DNA of 51,984 nucleotides from Reyranella sp. GTDB taxonomy: Bacteria; Pseudomonadota; Alphaproteobacteria; Reyranellales; Reyranellaceae. Numbering within the stretch: the first letter of the stretch is position 1; every line of letters starts with the position of its first letter. Shown here in pieces: positions 42,936 through 50,486 of the stretch. The notes below the pieces were generated by a model. The model was not told where the DNA came from and did not search any database. It saw only the letters and a list, made by a program, of their open reading frames with translations. The translations under genes and the position numbers were made by a program. The stretch lies in the NCBI GenBank assembly GCA_022844015.1, contig JALHMO010000022.1, forward strand, positions 1,911 through 53,894, written 5' to 3'.

Positions 42936-43094
42936 CGGATCGAGGCACTTCTGCGCCGATCGGGGACAAGTGCCCTCGATGGCACGCGGTCGTGGCCGCA
43001 GGAGCGAACCAACCCGGTTGCCCAGCCGACCAATTCCTGCGGTGGTGTGATAGTGCGTGGCGGTAAGGCTCCGTACGACGTGAAGGACACCCCC

Positions 43095-43181
43095 ATGACT
43101 GTCAGCGCCGGCACAAATCCATTCCCGATGACGCAGCGCTCTCTGTTGCGTCACGGGCAAGTCGTTGAAATCAAAGGATAA
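43095..43181 (+). CDS. Possible 28-residue leader-like small ORF
   Basis: ATG 43095 has GAAGGA with 7-base spacing and opens a 28-codon frame (MTVSAGTNPFPMTQRSLLRH and GQVVEIKG) ending TAA at 43181. No recognised family, and no same-strand gene follows to be regulated. The frame overlaps the TGACGCA repeats, which may be the real reason for sequence conservation here, if any. Confidence 0.2.
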   Translation: MTVSAGTNPFPMTQRSLLRHGQVVEIKG

Positions 43182-43205
43182 TGACGCTGTGACGCAAATG
43201 ACGCA
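43129..43205. repeat. Cluster of TGACGCA sites
   Basis: TGACGCA occurs at 43129-43135, 43190-43196 and 43199-43205, its inverse TGCGTCA at 43147-43153, and TGACGCT at 43182-43188. The 43129/43147 pair forms an inverted repeat and the last two are direct repeats 9 bases apart. The density suggests binding sites for a regulator in this gene-free gap. Confidence 0.45.
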
Positions 43206-43274
43206 AGATTCCGGGCCGAATCTTCACGCCTGTTCCCAGAGGGGACGAGATGACCGAGATGACTCTGGGACCAT

Positions 43275-43345
43275 CCGAGATCTGTCCACTCCGTAGCAGC
43301 GAAGCTGGGGAGGTGCCCCGTCTTACGGGGCGGAGGGGTCATGGT
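43275..43345. repeat. Family-B fragment with conserved GGGGTCATG module
   Basis: Positions 43283-43310 match 287-314 exactly over 28 bases. They are followed by a perfect hairpin GCCCCGT CTT ACGGGGC (43315-43331) and CGGAGGGGTCATGG. The same hairpin-then-GAGGGGTCATG order is seen near 8867 and 45871, with different stem sequences. Confidence 0.65.
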
Positions 43346-43372
43346 CTTCCGGACCGCGGTCCCAGCGCACCA

Positions 43373-44536
43373 TCACAGCAACGGCGTGTCGGGCTCGAGC
43401 CCGAACAGCACCCGGCCCGTCGATTCCATGATGCGCGGATTGACGCCGATATGCTGGGTGATGGCGTGCACGTCGCGGAAGGCGCGCTCGAGAGGGCAGG
43501 ACGCGTAGAGCGCCGTCGCGCCGGCGGCGCCGTACATCAGGTCGACCGCCTGGGCTGCATTGGCGACGGCGTGGGATGCCGCCAGCCGGGCCTGGGCGCG
43601 CGCCTCGATCGTGACGCCGCGGCCGTCGAGCAGCGCACCCCAGAGCTGCTGCAGGCTGTCGAGCAGATAGAGACGCGCCGAGCGCACCAGCGCCTCGGCC
43701 TGCGAGACCCGCAGCTGGGCGCCATGATTCTCGCGCAGGGACTGGCTGGTCCGCTGCGGCACCTTCTCGCTCGCGATCTCGATCAGCGTCTCGATGGCAT
43801 TGCAGGCGATGCCGAGCGCCATCGCGCCGAGGCCGGGAATGACCTTGGAGAACGGCGGGATGCGACAGCGCGGATCGGCCAGGACATGGGGGTCGGCGAG
43901 CGACGCGGTGTGGCTCTGCGCCACGAAGCGGTCGTCCACCACGACGTCGTGGCTGCCGGTGCCGCGCAGCCCACCGACGGTCCATGTATCGACGATCGTG
44001 CAATCGCTCGCTGGCACGAGCATGAACCGGGTCTCGGGGGCGCCGCTCGCGGCGAGGCGCGGGCGCTCGCCCTCGTGGACGACGGCGAGCAGCACCAGCC
44101 ACGACGCCAGCTCGCAGCCGCTCACCAGCGCCCAGCGGCCGCTCAGCCGGTAGCCGCCCTCGACGACGCGCGCCCGCCCCGAGGCGCGCGTGCTGTTGGC
44201 CGTGATGACCGCCGGCGAGGCATGAATCGCGCGCACCGTCTCCGCCGGCAGCTGCGCCGTCACCCAATGGGTGTTGCCGTTCCACACGCACCAGGCGACC
44301 GAGGCGTCGGCGCGCGCCAGCTCCTCGAACACCGCCATCGCCTGCATCGGCGTGAGATCGAGGCCGCCATAGGCCGCCGGCAGGAAGATGCGAAAGAAGC
44401 CCGCCTCGGCGAGATCGCGTGCGAGAGCGTCCGGCAGCCGGCGCTGCGCCTCGATGCGGTCGCGCTCGGCGAGCAGGCGCGGCCGCCACGATCGGGCGAC
44501 GTCGAGCAGGGCTGAGCCCGTGGCGTTGCCGGTCAT
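43373..44536 (-). CDS. Acyl-CoA dehydrogenase-like flavin monooxygenase (DszC/HpaB-C2 type)
   Basis: A 387-residue protein with the acyl-CoA dehydrogenase fold. An N-terminal helical domain (FFRIFLPAAYGGLDLTPMQA, ARADASVAWCVWNGN) precedes a central beta domain (GRARVVEGGYRLSGRWALVS, WTVGGLRGTGSHDVVVDD) and a C-terminal four-helix domain ending ITQHIGVNPRIMESTGRVLF. The GTGS and the lack of a standard catalytic glutamate fit the oxygenase subgroup (DszC, p-hydroxyphenylacetate hydroxylase C2). ATG 44536 is chosen at the start of homology; the ribosome-binding site is weak. The substrate is unknown. Confidence 0.82.
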   Translation of the reverse strand: MTGNATGSALLDVARSWRPRLLAERDRIEAQRRLPDALARDLAEAGFFRIFLPAAYGGLDLTPMQAMAVFEELARADASVAWCVWNGNTHWVTAQLPAETVRAIHASPAVITANSTRASGRARVVEGGYRLSGRWALVSGCELASWLVLLAVVHEGERPRLAASGAPETRFMLVPASDCTIVDTWTVGGLRGTGSHDVVVDDRFVAQSHTASLADPHVLADPRCRIPPFSKVIPGLGAMALGIACNAIETLIEIASEKVPQRTSQSLRENHGAQLRVSQAEALVRSARLYLLDSLQQLWGALLDGRGVTIEARAQARLAASHAVANAAQAVDLMYGAAGATALYASCPLERAFRDVHAITQHIGVNPRIMESTGRVLFGLEPDTPLL

Positions 44537-44558
44537 CGCCGCACGTCGCCGCGTGGTC

Positions 44559-44990
44559 CTAGCGGCGACGACAATCCAGGATGACCGACTGGCCGGAGGC
44601 CTCCGCGCCCGCCGAGGCGTAGCGCTCGACGTCGCCGTCACGGCAGATGTAGCGCGCGTGATAGTCCTTGCCGCAGCCCGGGCTCGGATCGCCGATCTGG
44701 CGATAGTCGATGCGGTAGACGCAGTAGTCGCGGCCCTGGCAATAGCGCACCAGGTCGTCGGTCACGTTGGCGCCGCGCTGGCCGCGGCAATTGCGACCGT
44801 AGACCGCGCCCAGCACGCGGATCGAGCTGGCCGTGCCGTAGTACGGCCGGTTGGGATCCTGGTAGCGCTGGTCCGGCTGCGGGTTGATCTGGATGGAGCC
44901 GCCGGTTCCCGGCAGAGGGATGCTGATCTGCGCCGACGCCGGCATGGCGCAGGCGACCAGCAACAACATGGCCCAACGTCCAAGCTTCAT
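44559..44990 (-). CDS. Secreted SUEL-type lectin-like protein
   Basis: A 143-residue exported protein with a clear signal peptide (LLLVACAMPASA, cleavage before QI, about residue 21). The mature part has the pattern IRVLGAVYGRNC, then GANVTDDLVRYCQGRDYCVY, then IGDPSPGCGKDYHARYIC, closely resembling the galactose/rhamnose-binding (SUEL) lectin domain: YGR, a central C-x-G-x-x-x-C, GDP, and a final Y-x-C. Even-numbered cysteines would form disulfides in the periplasm or outside. A carbohydrate-binding role is inferred from the pattern only. Purine-rich AAAGGGGGG precedes ATG 44990. Confidence 0.7.
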   Translation of the reverse strand: MKLGRWAMLLLVACAMPASAQISIPLPGTGGSIQINPQPDQRYQDPNRPYYGTASSIRVLGAVYGRNCRGQRGANVTDDLVRYCQGRDYCVYRIDYRQIGDPSPGCGKDYHARYICRDGDVERYASAGAEASGQSVILDCRRR

Positions 44991-45135
44991 GGCGGCCCCC
45001 CCTTTGTCGCGAAACTATCGCGCACCGGCGGAAGGCCGGCAAGTCGACCGGCAGCGTACCTCTCCGACGTCCCACTCCCGCGGGGCTCGAGGCTGCAATA
45101 CGCGCAATCGGCCGGACGGCGTAGGATGCCGCACC

Positions 45136-45672
45136 ATGAGCATCCTGCCCGATCTCACGCTGCGGACGCCACGCCTCCTGCTGCGCGCCTTCACGCCGCA
45201 GGACGCCCTGCGCGTCTTCGAGATCCGGTCGGATTTCGAGGTCACGCGCATGCTGGTGTTCCCGGCCTACCCGCCAGTGCTGGAGCACGTCGCCGCCTGG
45301 CTGAGAGAGCACGCGATCGAATGGCGGGCAGGCACGGCCTATCGTTTCGCGGTCGTGGCCGACGGCCGGGTCATCGGCTGCGCCGATGTCGACGAGATCC
45401 AGGACGGGTGCGGTGAGCTCGGTTACTGGCTCGAGCGGGACTACTGGGGTCGCGGCCTGGCCAGCGAAGCCGCCGGCGCAGTGCACGATTTCGCGACCTC
45501 GACTCTCGGCCTCCGCCGGCTGGTGGCCGGCCACGCCGCCGACAATCCCGCCTCGGGCCGCATTCTTCTGCGGCTCGGTTTCCGTCACGTCGCGGACCGC
45601 TCCCGCTTGTACCGCTCGCGCGGCGCGGAGGTGGTGCGCCGCGAGTACGTGTTCGACGCCGATGGACCGTGA
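45136..45672 (+). CDS. GNAT-family N-acetyltransferase (RimJ/RimL type)
   Basis: A 178-residue acetyltransferase: TPRLLLRAFTPQDALRVFEI at the N-terminus, YRFAVVADGRVIGCADVD, ELGYWLERDYWGRGLASEAA with the acetyl-CoA pyrophosphate loop (R-G-L-A-S), and the NPASGRILLRLGFRHVADRS C-terminal signature. RimJ/RimL-type proteins acetylate protein N-termini or amines, antibiotics among them. ATG 45136 has TAGGA 10 bases upstream. Monocistronic. Confidence 0.88.
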   Translation: MSILPDLTLRTPRLLLRAFTPQDALRVFEIRSDFEVTRMLVFPAYPPVLEHVAAWLREHAIEWRAGTAYRFAVVADGRVIGCADVDEIQDGCGELGYWLERDYWGRGLASEAAGAVHDFATSTLGLRRLVAGHAADNPASGRILLRLGFRHVADRSRLYRSRGAEVVRREYVFDADGP

Positions 45673-45837
45673 ACCAAGGTCGTGCCGCGAAACATCCGGC
45701 CGATCCGCACGGGGTAGATGTCTCAGTCAGATATTCAAGGCGAGACACAGCACCTCGAGCGGCATTGCCGCCGAGGTCAAGGTCCATCTTCAGGCCCTCG
45801 GCGCGAAGGTGCTGGACTGGCAGGCCGACTTCGTTCC

Positions 45838-45900
45838 TCGACGCCCCTCCCTGCGCGCAGCGCGGGGAGGTGCCCCCGGAGGGGGCGGAGGGGTCATGAG
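45838..45900. repeat. Family-B fragment with GGGGTCATG module
   Basis: GCGGGGAGGTGCCCCCGGAG, then GGGGCGGAGGGGTCATGAG, reproduces the module at 43308-43343 with another stem (GCCCCC GGA GGGGGC). The preceding 45673-45837 holds a short frame (IFKARHSTSSGIAAEVKVHL) that looks protein-like but has no start and is not assigned. Confidence 0.6.
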
Positions 45901-45942
45901 CCAAGAGCAGTGCCTACCGTTCGCTTTTCACCCGCTGCCGGG

Positions 45943-46971
45943 ATGGCTAGTGTCCGCGCCGTGAGGAGCAGGAAGAGCTGGAAGCACTGGGGTGTGCTGG
46001 TTGCCGTGAACGTGGCCGCCATCGTCGCGGCCGTCCTGGCCTTCGCGGCGTGGAATCGATCGAAGTCGCCCCATGTCCAGGTCGCCTGGCACGACGGCGG
46101 AGGCTTCTACGAGCTGGCCGACGATGTCGGCTACATCCCGCGGGCCAATGTCCAGATGAAGGCCCGCGCCGAGGTCGACGGACGCACCATCTACGATACG
46201 GTCTACACCACCGGGGCCGACCACTTCCGGATCGTCCCCGAGGCGGGCGCCAACCCCGACGCCTGCATCCTGCTGTTCGGCGATTCCTTCACCTTCGGCG
46301 CGGGCGTGGGCGATAGCGAGACCTTTGCCGCACAGATCGTGCAGCGAAGCGCAGGCAAGGTCGCGGCCCACAATTTCGCCGTGTCGGGATGGGGTCCGCA
46401 CCAGTTCCTGGCCGGGCTTCAATCGGGCCGCTTCCCGCGCGCCGTGCGCTGCAAGCCGACCGATGCAGTCTACCTGATGATCCCCTCGCACATCTGGCGG
46501 GCGGTCGGCGTGGTGAGCCCGTGGGGCACCAACGGGCCGCGCTACCTGCTCGACGCTACGGGACGACCTGTCCGCGCCGGCACCCTCGGGGATCCCGATC
46601 CGTGGAACTGGCGGCGCTGGCTCGGCCTGAACGCGGTCAGCCGGGCGGATGCATCGCAAATGGCCACAGCCTTGCTGGTCGAGGCCAAGCGCGAGCTCGA
46701 GCGGCTCTATCCTGGCATCCGCCTGCACGTCATCTCCTATCGCGTCGTGTCGTGGAGCGACGACGACTTCACCCCCGAGCACATGGTGGCCTTCGAGTAC
46801 GACCTGCAGCAGGCGGGCCTCATGCCGCTGCCGCTGGAGGCGATCATCCCGCGCTACCGCTTCGCGCAGGGCGATTACATCCTGGCGCCGACCGACTTTC
46901 ACCCCAACGCACGGGCCAACCGTCTCGTCGCCGACTTCCTCCTGCGCGAGATCCGGCATGAATCCGAGTGA
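45943..46971 (+). CDS. Membrane-anchored SGNH/GDSL-like protein
   Basis: A 342-residue protein with an N-terminal transmembrane anchor (WGVLVAVNVAAIVAAVLAFA) and a periplasmic SGNH-type domain. Block I is ILLFGDSFTFGAGV (catalytic serine), block II NFAVSGWGPHQ, and block V DFHPNARAN with the Asp-x-His pair. The block III GxND motif is not evident (IPSHIWRAVG instead). Such proteins de-esterify or O-acetylate glycans and lipids. ATG 45943 precedes the charged pre-anchor segment; GTG 45961 is an alternative. It ends 86 bases before the next SGNH-type gene. Confidence 0.75.
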   Translation: MASVRAVRSRKSWKHWGVLVAVNVAAIVAAVLAFAAWNRSKSPHVQVAWHDGGGFYELADDVGYIPRANVQMKARAEVDGRTIYDTVYTTGADHFRIVPEAGANPDACILLFGDSFTFGAGVGDSETFAAQIVQRSAGKVAAHNFAVSGWGPHQFLAGLQSGRFPRAVRCKPTDAVYLMIPSHIWRAVGVVSPWGTNGPRYLLDATGRPVRAGTLGDPDPWNWRRWLGLNAVSRADASQMATALLVEAKRELERLYPGIRLHVISYRVVSWSDDDFTPEHMVAFEYDLQQAGLMPLPLEAIIPRYRFAQGDYILAPTDFHPNARANRLVADFLLREIRHESE

Positions 46972-47057
46972 CGCCCACGGACACCGGCCCGAACGTGATC
47001 TAGCATGCGGCATCCCGCCGTCGGCGACCTAGATCAGATGCAAAGAGTCTCAGCGAG

Positions 47058-48395
47058 ATGACTGTCAGAGCGGTTTTCCCCCTGGAGGTATCGACCCCGA
47101 TCGAGATCCTGCGACAGGAAGTCGAAGGCGTCAGGACACACTTCGCGGGCGTCGATGCCGGCCTTTCCTTTGTCGCTCCCGATGCGGTCCTGCCGAGATA
47201 TCGCTCCCTGTTCCCCGACCTGAACGTCGCCCCCGTCCCGCGCCGGTTCGCGGCCGACGAGCCTGTCGTGCTGCTCGAGAGCTACGACGACAAGGCGGGC
47301 TACAACGCCCACTGGGAATCCGGCGACCGAGCCCACCAGGCCGGCGCGACGACGTCCAGCGTCAAGTTCAGCGGGCGGGTCGTGCCCTACAGGCGCGACT
47401 GGTCGCCCGCCGAGCTGCAGAACATGGACGCCAACGTCTTCAACCAGCTCTCGCCGCGCGAGCCCTGGGGCTTCTACTACTTTCCCTTCGGCTACCTGTT
47501 CCGCTTTCTCGGCATCGGGCCGATCAACTCCTTCGGCTGCCGCATCACGCACTCGCTACCCGAGCTCGCCCGGCGCGAGGCGAACCACAAGGTCGTGGCA
47601 TGCTTCGGCGGCTCGGCGGGCTGGAGCATGTTCTGCCTGCATCACCAGATGTACACCGAGCTCCTGCAGCAGCGCCTCAACGCCTGCTGCGCGGAGCGCA
47701 AGCTCGATCTGCGGTTCACGGTGCTCAATTTCGGCCAGCACGGCCATGTCGTGATGAACGAGATGACGAGCTACACCAATTTCTGCTGGGACCTGAAGCC
47801 GGACATCGTCGTCGCCCACGACGGCTACAACGACGCCGTGTACGGACAGCTCTGCGACGCCCGCGTGCTCGGCGACTGGGACGTGATCTACCAGGAGAAC
47901 CTCGAAGGCTGGTCGCAGATCCTGCACCAGACCGCCGACATTCCCCGCACCCAGAGCTCGCTGCCATACCGCGCCATCAACCAGCCGGTGCGGGTGCTGA
48001 AAGCCTACGCCAAGAGGAAGCGGCAGTTCGCCCAGATCGTCCGCGCCAATGGCGGGATGTTCGTCTGGGGGCTCCAGCCGGCGGCGTCCAGCCGCAAGAA
48101 GCGATCGGCGGTGGAGGCCGGCCTGCTCAGGCACAATCGCAACAACGATGTCGCGCCGTTCGCCCAGAATGTCGAGGGCATGTTCCGGATCCTGCGACAG
48201 AGCCTGAAGCTCGACGAGGATACCCCGTTCGTCGACTGCGACGCGGCGATGTCGACCCATGCGCCCGACCAGCTGGTGTTCGGCGACGACGTGCACCTGA
48301 TGCCGCCCGGGGACGCCCTCCTGGCCGAGCTCTATGCCGACGCCATCGTCGAGGCCTACATCGACAAGGGCCGCTGGCGCGGGGCGCTGCAATGA
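47058..48395 (+). CDS. SGNH-hydrolase-like protein with GGS nucleophile motif
   Basis: A 445-residue protein without an obvious signal peptide. An unusual N-terminal 175 residues (PREPWGFYYFPFGYLFRFLG) precede an SGNH domain: block I VVACFGGSAGWSM (GGS rather than GDS), block II NFGQHGHV, block III HDGYND, block V GDDVHLMPPGD. All four catalytic-type residues (Ser, Gly, Asn, His) are present, so an esterase or acyltransferase role is plausible. Its TGA overlaps the ATG of the carbamoyltransferase, tying the two functions together. Confidence 0.75.
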   Translation: MTVRAVFPLEVSTPIEILRQEVEGVRTHFAGVDAGLSFVAPDAVLPRYRSLFPDLNVAPVPRRFAADEPVVLLESYDDKAGYNAHWESGDRAHQAGATTSSVKFSGRVVPYRRDWSPAELQNMDANVFNQLSPREPWGFYYFPFGYLFRFLGIGPINSFGCRITHSLPELARREANHKVVACFGGSAGWSMFCLHHQMYTELLQQRLNACCAERKLDLRFTVLNFGQHGHVVMNEMTSYTNFCWDLKPDIVVAHDGYNDAVYGQLCDARVLGDWDVIYQENLEGWSQILHQTADIPRTQSSLPYRAINQPVRVLKAYAKRKRQFAQIVRANGGMFVWGLQPAASSRKKRSAVEAGLLRHNRNNDVAPFAQNVEGMFRILRQSLKLDEDTPFVDCDAAMSTHAPDQLVFGDDVHLMPPGDALLAELYADAIVEAYIDKGRWRGALQ

Positions 48396-50245
48396 AGGTG
48401 CTGGGAATTTCCTTCGGCTTTCACGATTCGGCGGCCGCCCTGCTGGTCGACGGCCGCATCGCCGCCGCCGGCCAGGAAGAGCGCTTCACGCGGATCAAGC
48501 ACGATGCCGAGTTCCCGCGCCGCGCCATCGCGTTCTGTCTCGCGCAGGCGGGTGTGGCGATCGCCGACGTCGATCGCATCGTCTACTACGAGAATGCGCT
48601 GAAGAAGTTCGATCGCATCGTCTGGGCGACCAACGTGCGCGAGCAGCAGAGAGCGAACGGCGGCCTGATGGGCAGGGCGCGCACCCTGTGGAAGGCTGCC
48701 ACGAGCACGAAGGACGTGCCGCCCTATCTCGAGGCGGTGACGCATTCGTGGTTCAAGCTGGACAAGTTCGATGCCATCGGCAGGATCAGCAGCGAGCTCG
48801 CCGTGCCGCGGGACAAGGTCACTTTCGTCGACCATCACGATTCCCACCTGGCGGCGGCGTTCTATACCTCGCCGTTCGACCATGCCGCCGTCGTCACCAT
48901 GGATGGCGTCGGCGAGTACGAGACGGCCGTCATCGCCGTCGGCCGCGGCGCCGCGATCGAGCGCCGGCTGGCGATCAGCCTGCCCCATTCGATCGGCCTG
49001 CTCTACAGCGCCTTCACGGCCTTCCTGGGCTTCGAGGTCAACGAAGGCGAGTACAAGGTCATGGGGATGGCCGCGTTCGGCGAGCCACGGTACTATGATG
49101 CGGTACGCAAGCTCATCACCTTGCGCGACGACGGCGGTTTCGAGATCGAGCAGTCCTGTTTCGAGTTCCTCACCCCGAGCCTGCTGCCCTACACCGACGA
49201 GTTCCTGCGCCGCTTCGGCGCGCCGCGCGAGCCGGAAGCCGACTTCGCCGTGCAACGCTCCGACCTGCCGGACAATCTCACCGACGCCGAGGCCGCGGAG
49301 ATCCTGCGCAGCAGCAGACACTACGCCGACCTGGCAGCGAGCGTGCAGCGCTGCACCGAGGAGCTGATGCTCCATGTCGTCGCCAAGGCGTCGGCGATCG
49401 CGGGCACGCGCAACGTCTGCCTCGCCGGCGGCGTCGCCCTGAACTCGCTGGCCAACGGCCGCCTGATCCGCGAATGCGGCTACAACCTCTTCGTCCATCC
49501 GGCGGCCGGCGATGCCGGCAACGCGATCGGTGCCGCCGCGAGCTACTACCATCGCGTCGCCAACAAGCCACGCATGCAGGGCTTCGCCTCGCCCTATCTC
49601 GGCACGCCGCTCGACCCGGTGGACGTAAAGGCGGCCGTTGCCGTGAGCGGTTTCGAGGAGATCACGACGCATGCCAGCGACGAGGCGCTGGTCGAGCACG
49701 TTTCCGAGGTTCTCGCCGGCGGCGCGGTCGTCGGCTGGGTGCAGGGCCAAGCCGAATGGGGACCGCGAGCGCTCGGCGCCCGCAGCATCCTGGCCGACGC
49801 CACCAACCCGGCGATGAAGCGCATCGTCAACGAGCGCGTGAAGTTCCGCGAGCTGTTCCGCCCGTTCGCCCCGGCCGTCACCGCGGAGGCCGCCAGCCAG
49901 TATTTCGATTTCGAGCCGAACCTCGCGACCGGCGCGCCGGAGTACTACATGCTGGCGGTGCATCCGGTGCGCGCCGAGAAGAAGTCCGTCATCCCGGCGA
50001 TCACCCATGCCGACGGCACGGCCCGCGTCCAGATCGTGACGGCCGCGTCGAACCCGACGTTCCATGCCCTGCTGAAGGCTTTCGAGCGGCGCAAGGGCGT
50101 GCCGATCCTCATGAACACCTCCTTCAACCTGCGCGGCGAGCCGATGGTGGATTCGCCGCGCGATGCCATCAGGACCTTCAGCATCAGCGGCATCGACTAT
50201 CTCGTGCTCGGCCGCACGGTCGTCTCCAGTCGCGTCGAGCTCTGA
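48392..50245 (+). CDS. Carbamoyltransferase (NodU/CmcH/TobZ family)
   Basis: A 617-residue two-domain O-carbamoyltransferase. The N-terminal Kae1-like domain starts VLGISFGFHDSAAALLVDGR and has the metal-binding VDHHDSHLAAAFY motif, TMDGVGEYETAV and GGVALNSLANGRL. The C-terminal YrdC-like domain has EWGPRALGARSILADATNP, KFRELFRPFAPAV and MNTSFNLRGEPMVDSP. The family uses carbamoyl phosphate and ATP to carbamoylate hydroxyls on sugars, Nod factors or antibiotics. The 4-base overlap with the SGNH-type gene and the close following 66-residue gene indicate one operon. Confidence 0.93.
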   Translation: MKVLGISFGFHDSAAALLVDGRIAAAGQEERFTRIKHDAEFPRRAIAFCLAQAGVAIADVDRIVYYENALKKFDRIVWATNVREQQRANGGLMGRARTLWKAATSTKDVPPYLEAVTHSWFKLDKFDAIGRISSELAVPRDKVTFVDHHDSHLAAAFYTSPFDHAAVVTMDGVGEYETAVIAVGRGAAIERRLAISLPHSIGLLYSAFTAFLGFEVNEGEYKVMGMAAFGEPRYYDAVRKLITLRDDGGFEIEQSCFEFLTPSLLPYTDEFLRRFGAPREPEADFAVQRSDLPDNLTDAEAAEILRSSRHYADLAASVQRCTEELMLHVVAKASAIAGTRNVCLAGGVALNSLANGRLIRECGYNLFVHPAAGDAGNAIGAAASYYHRVANKPRMQGFASPYLGTPLDPVDVKAAVAVSGFEEITTHASDEALVEHVSEVLAGGAVVGWVQGQAEWGPRALGARSILADATNPAMKRIVNERVKFRELFRPFAPAVTAEAASQYFDFEPNLATGAPEYYMLAVHPVRAEKKSVIPAITHADGTARVQIVTAASNPTFHALLKAFERRKGVPILMNTSFNLRGEPMVDSPRDAIRTFSISGIDYLVLGRTVVSSRVEL

Positions 50246-50261
50246 CAACCGGAATTCATCC

Positions 50262-50462
50262 ATGACCGACATCGCCGCTCTGCGCGCCGACGTGCACAAG
50301 GAGATCGACCGCCTGATCGCCGAGTTCAAGGCAGGCGGCTTCGACAACGCCGCACGCTACCTGACCGACAACCGGGCGGCCGTCGCCGAGATCGCCGTCA
50401 AGGCACGCCAGGAACCCAGGACCCGCGAGCTGCCCTCGCCCTTCGTCTACTCCATGCAGTAG
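50262..50462 (+). CDS. Small helical protein linked to the carbamoyltransferase
   Basis: A 66-residue soluble, amphipathic-helical product (TDIAALRADVHKEIDRLIAE, then GFDNAARYLTDNRAAVAEIA). It starts 16 bases after the carbamoyltransferase stop. No family is recognised; it is not the hydrophobic DUF5989 protein often found beside such enzymes. Its position suggests a partner or carrier role, but there is no DSL-type phosphopantetheine site. Confidence 0.55.
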   Translation: MTDIAALRADVHKEIDRLIAEFKAGGFDNAARYLTDNRAAVAEIAVKARQEPRTRELPSPFVYSMQ

Positions 50463-50486
50463 CGCGGCCAGGCCGACCGCAGGTAG

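Noticed and set aside
45718..45942. An N-terminal extension of the membrane-anchored SGNH-like protein
   Set aside because: It reads through the family-B repeat and has no protein-like features; the anchor helix follows ATG 45943 naturally.
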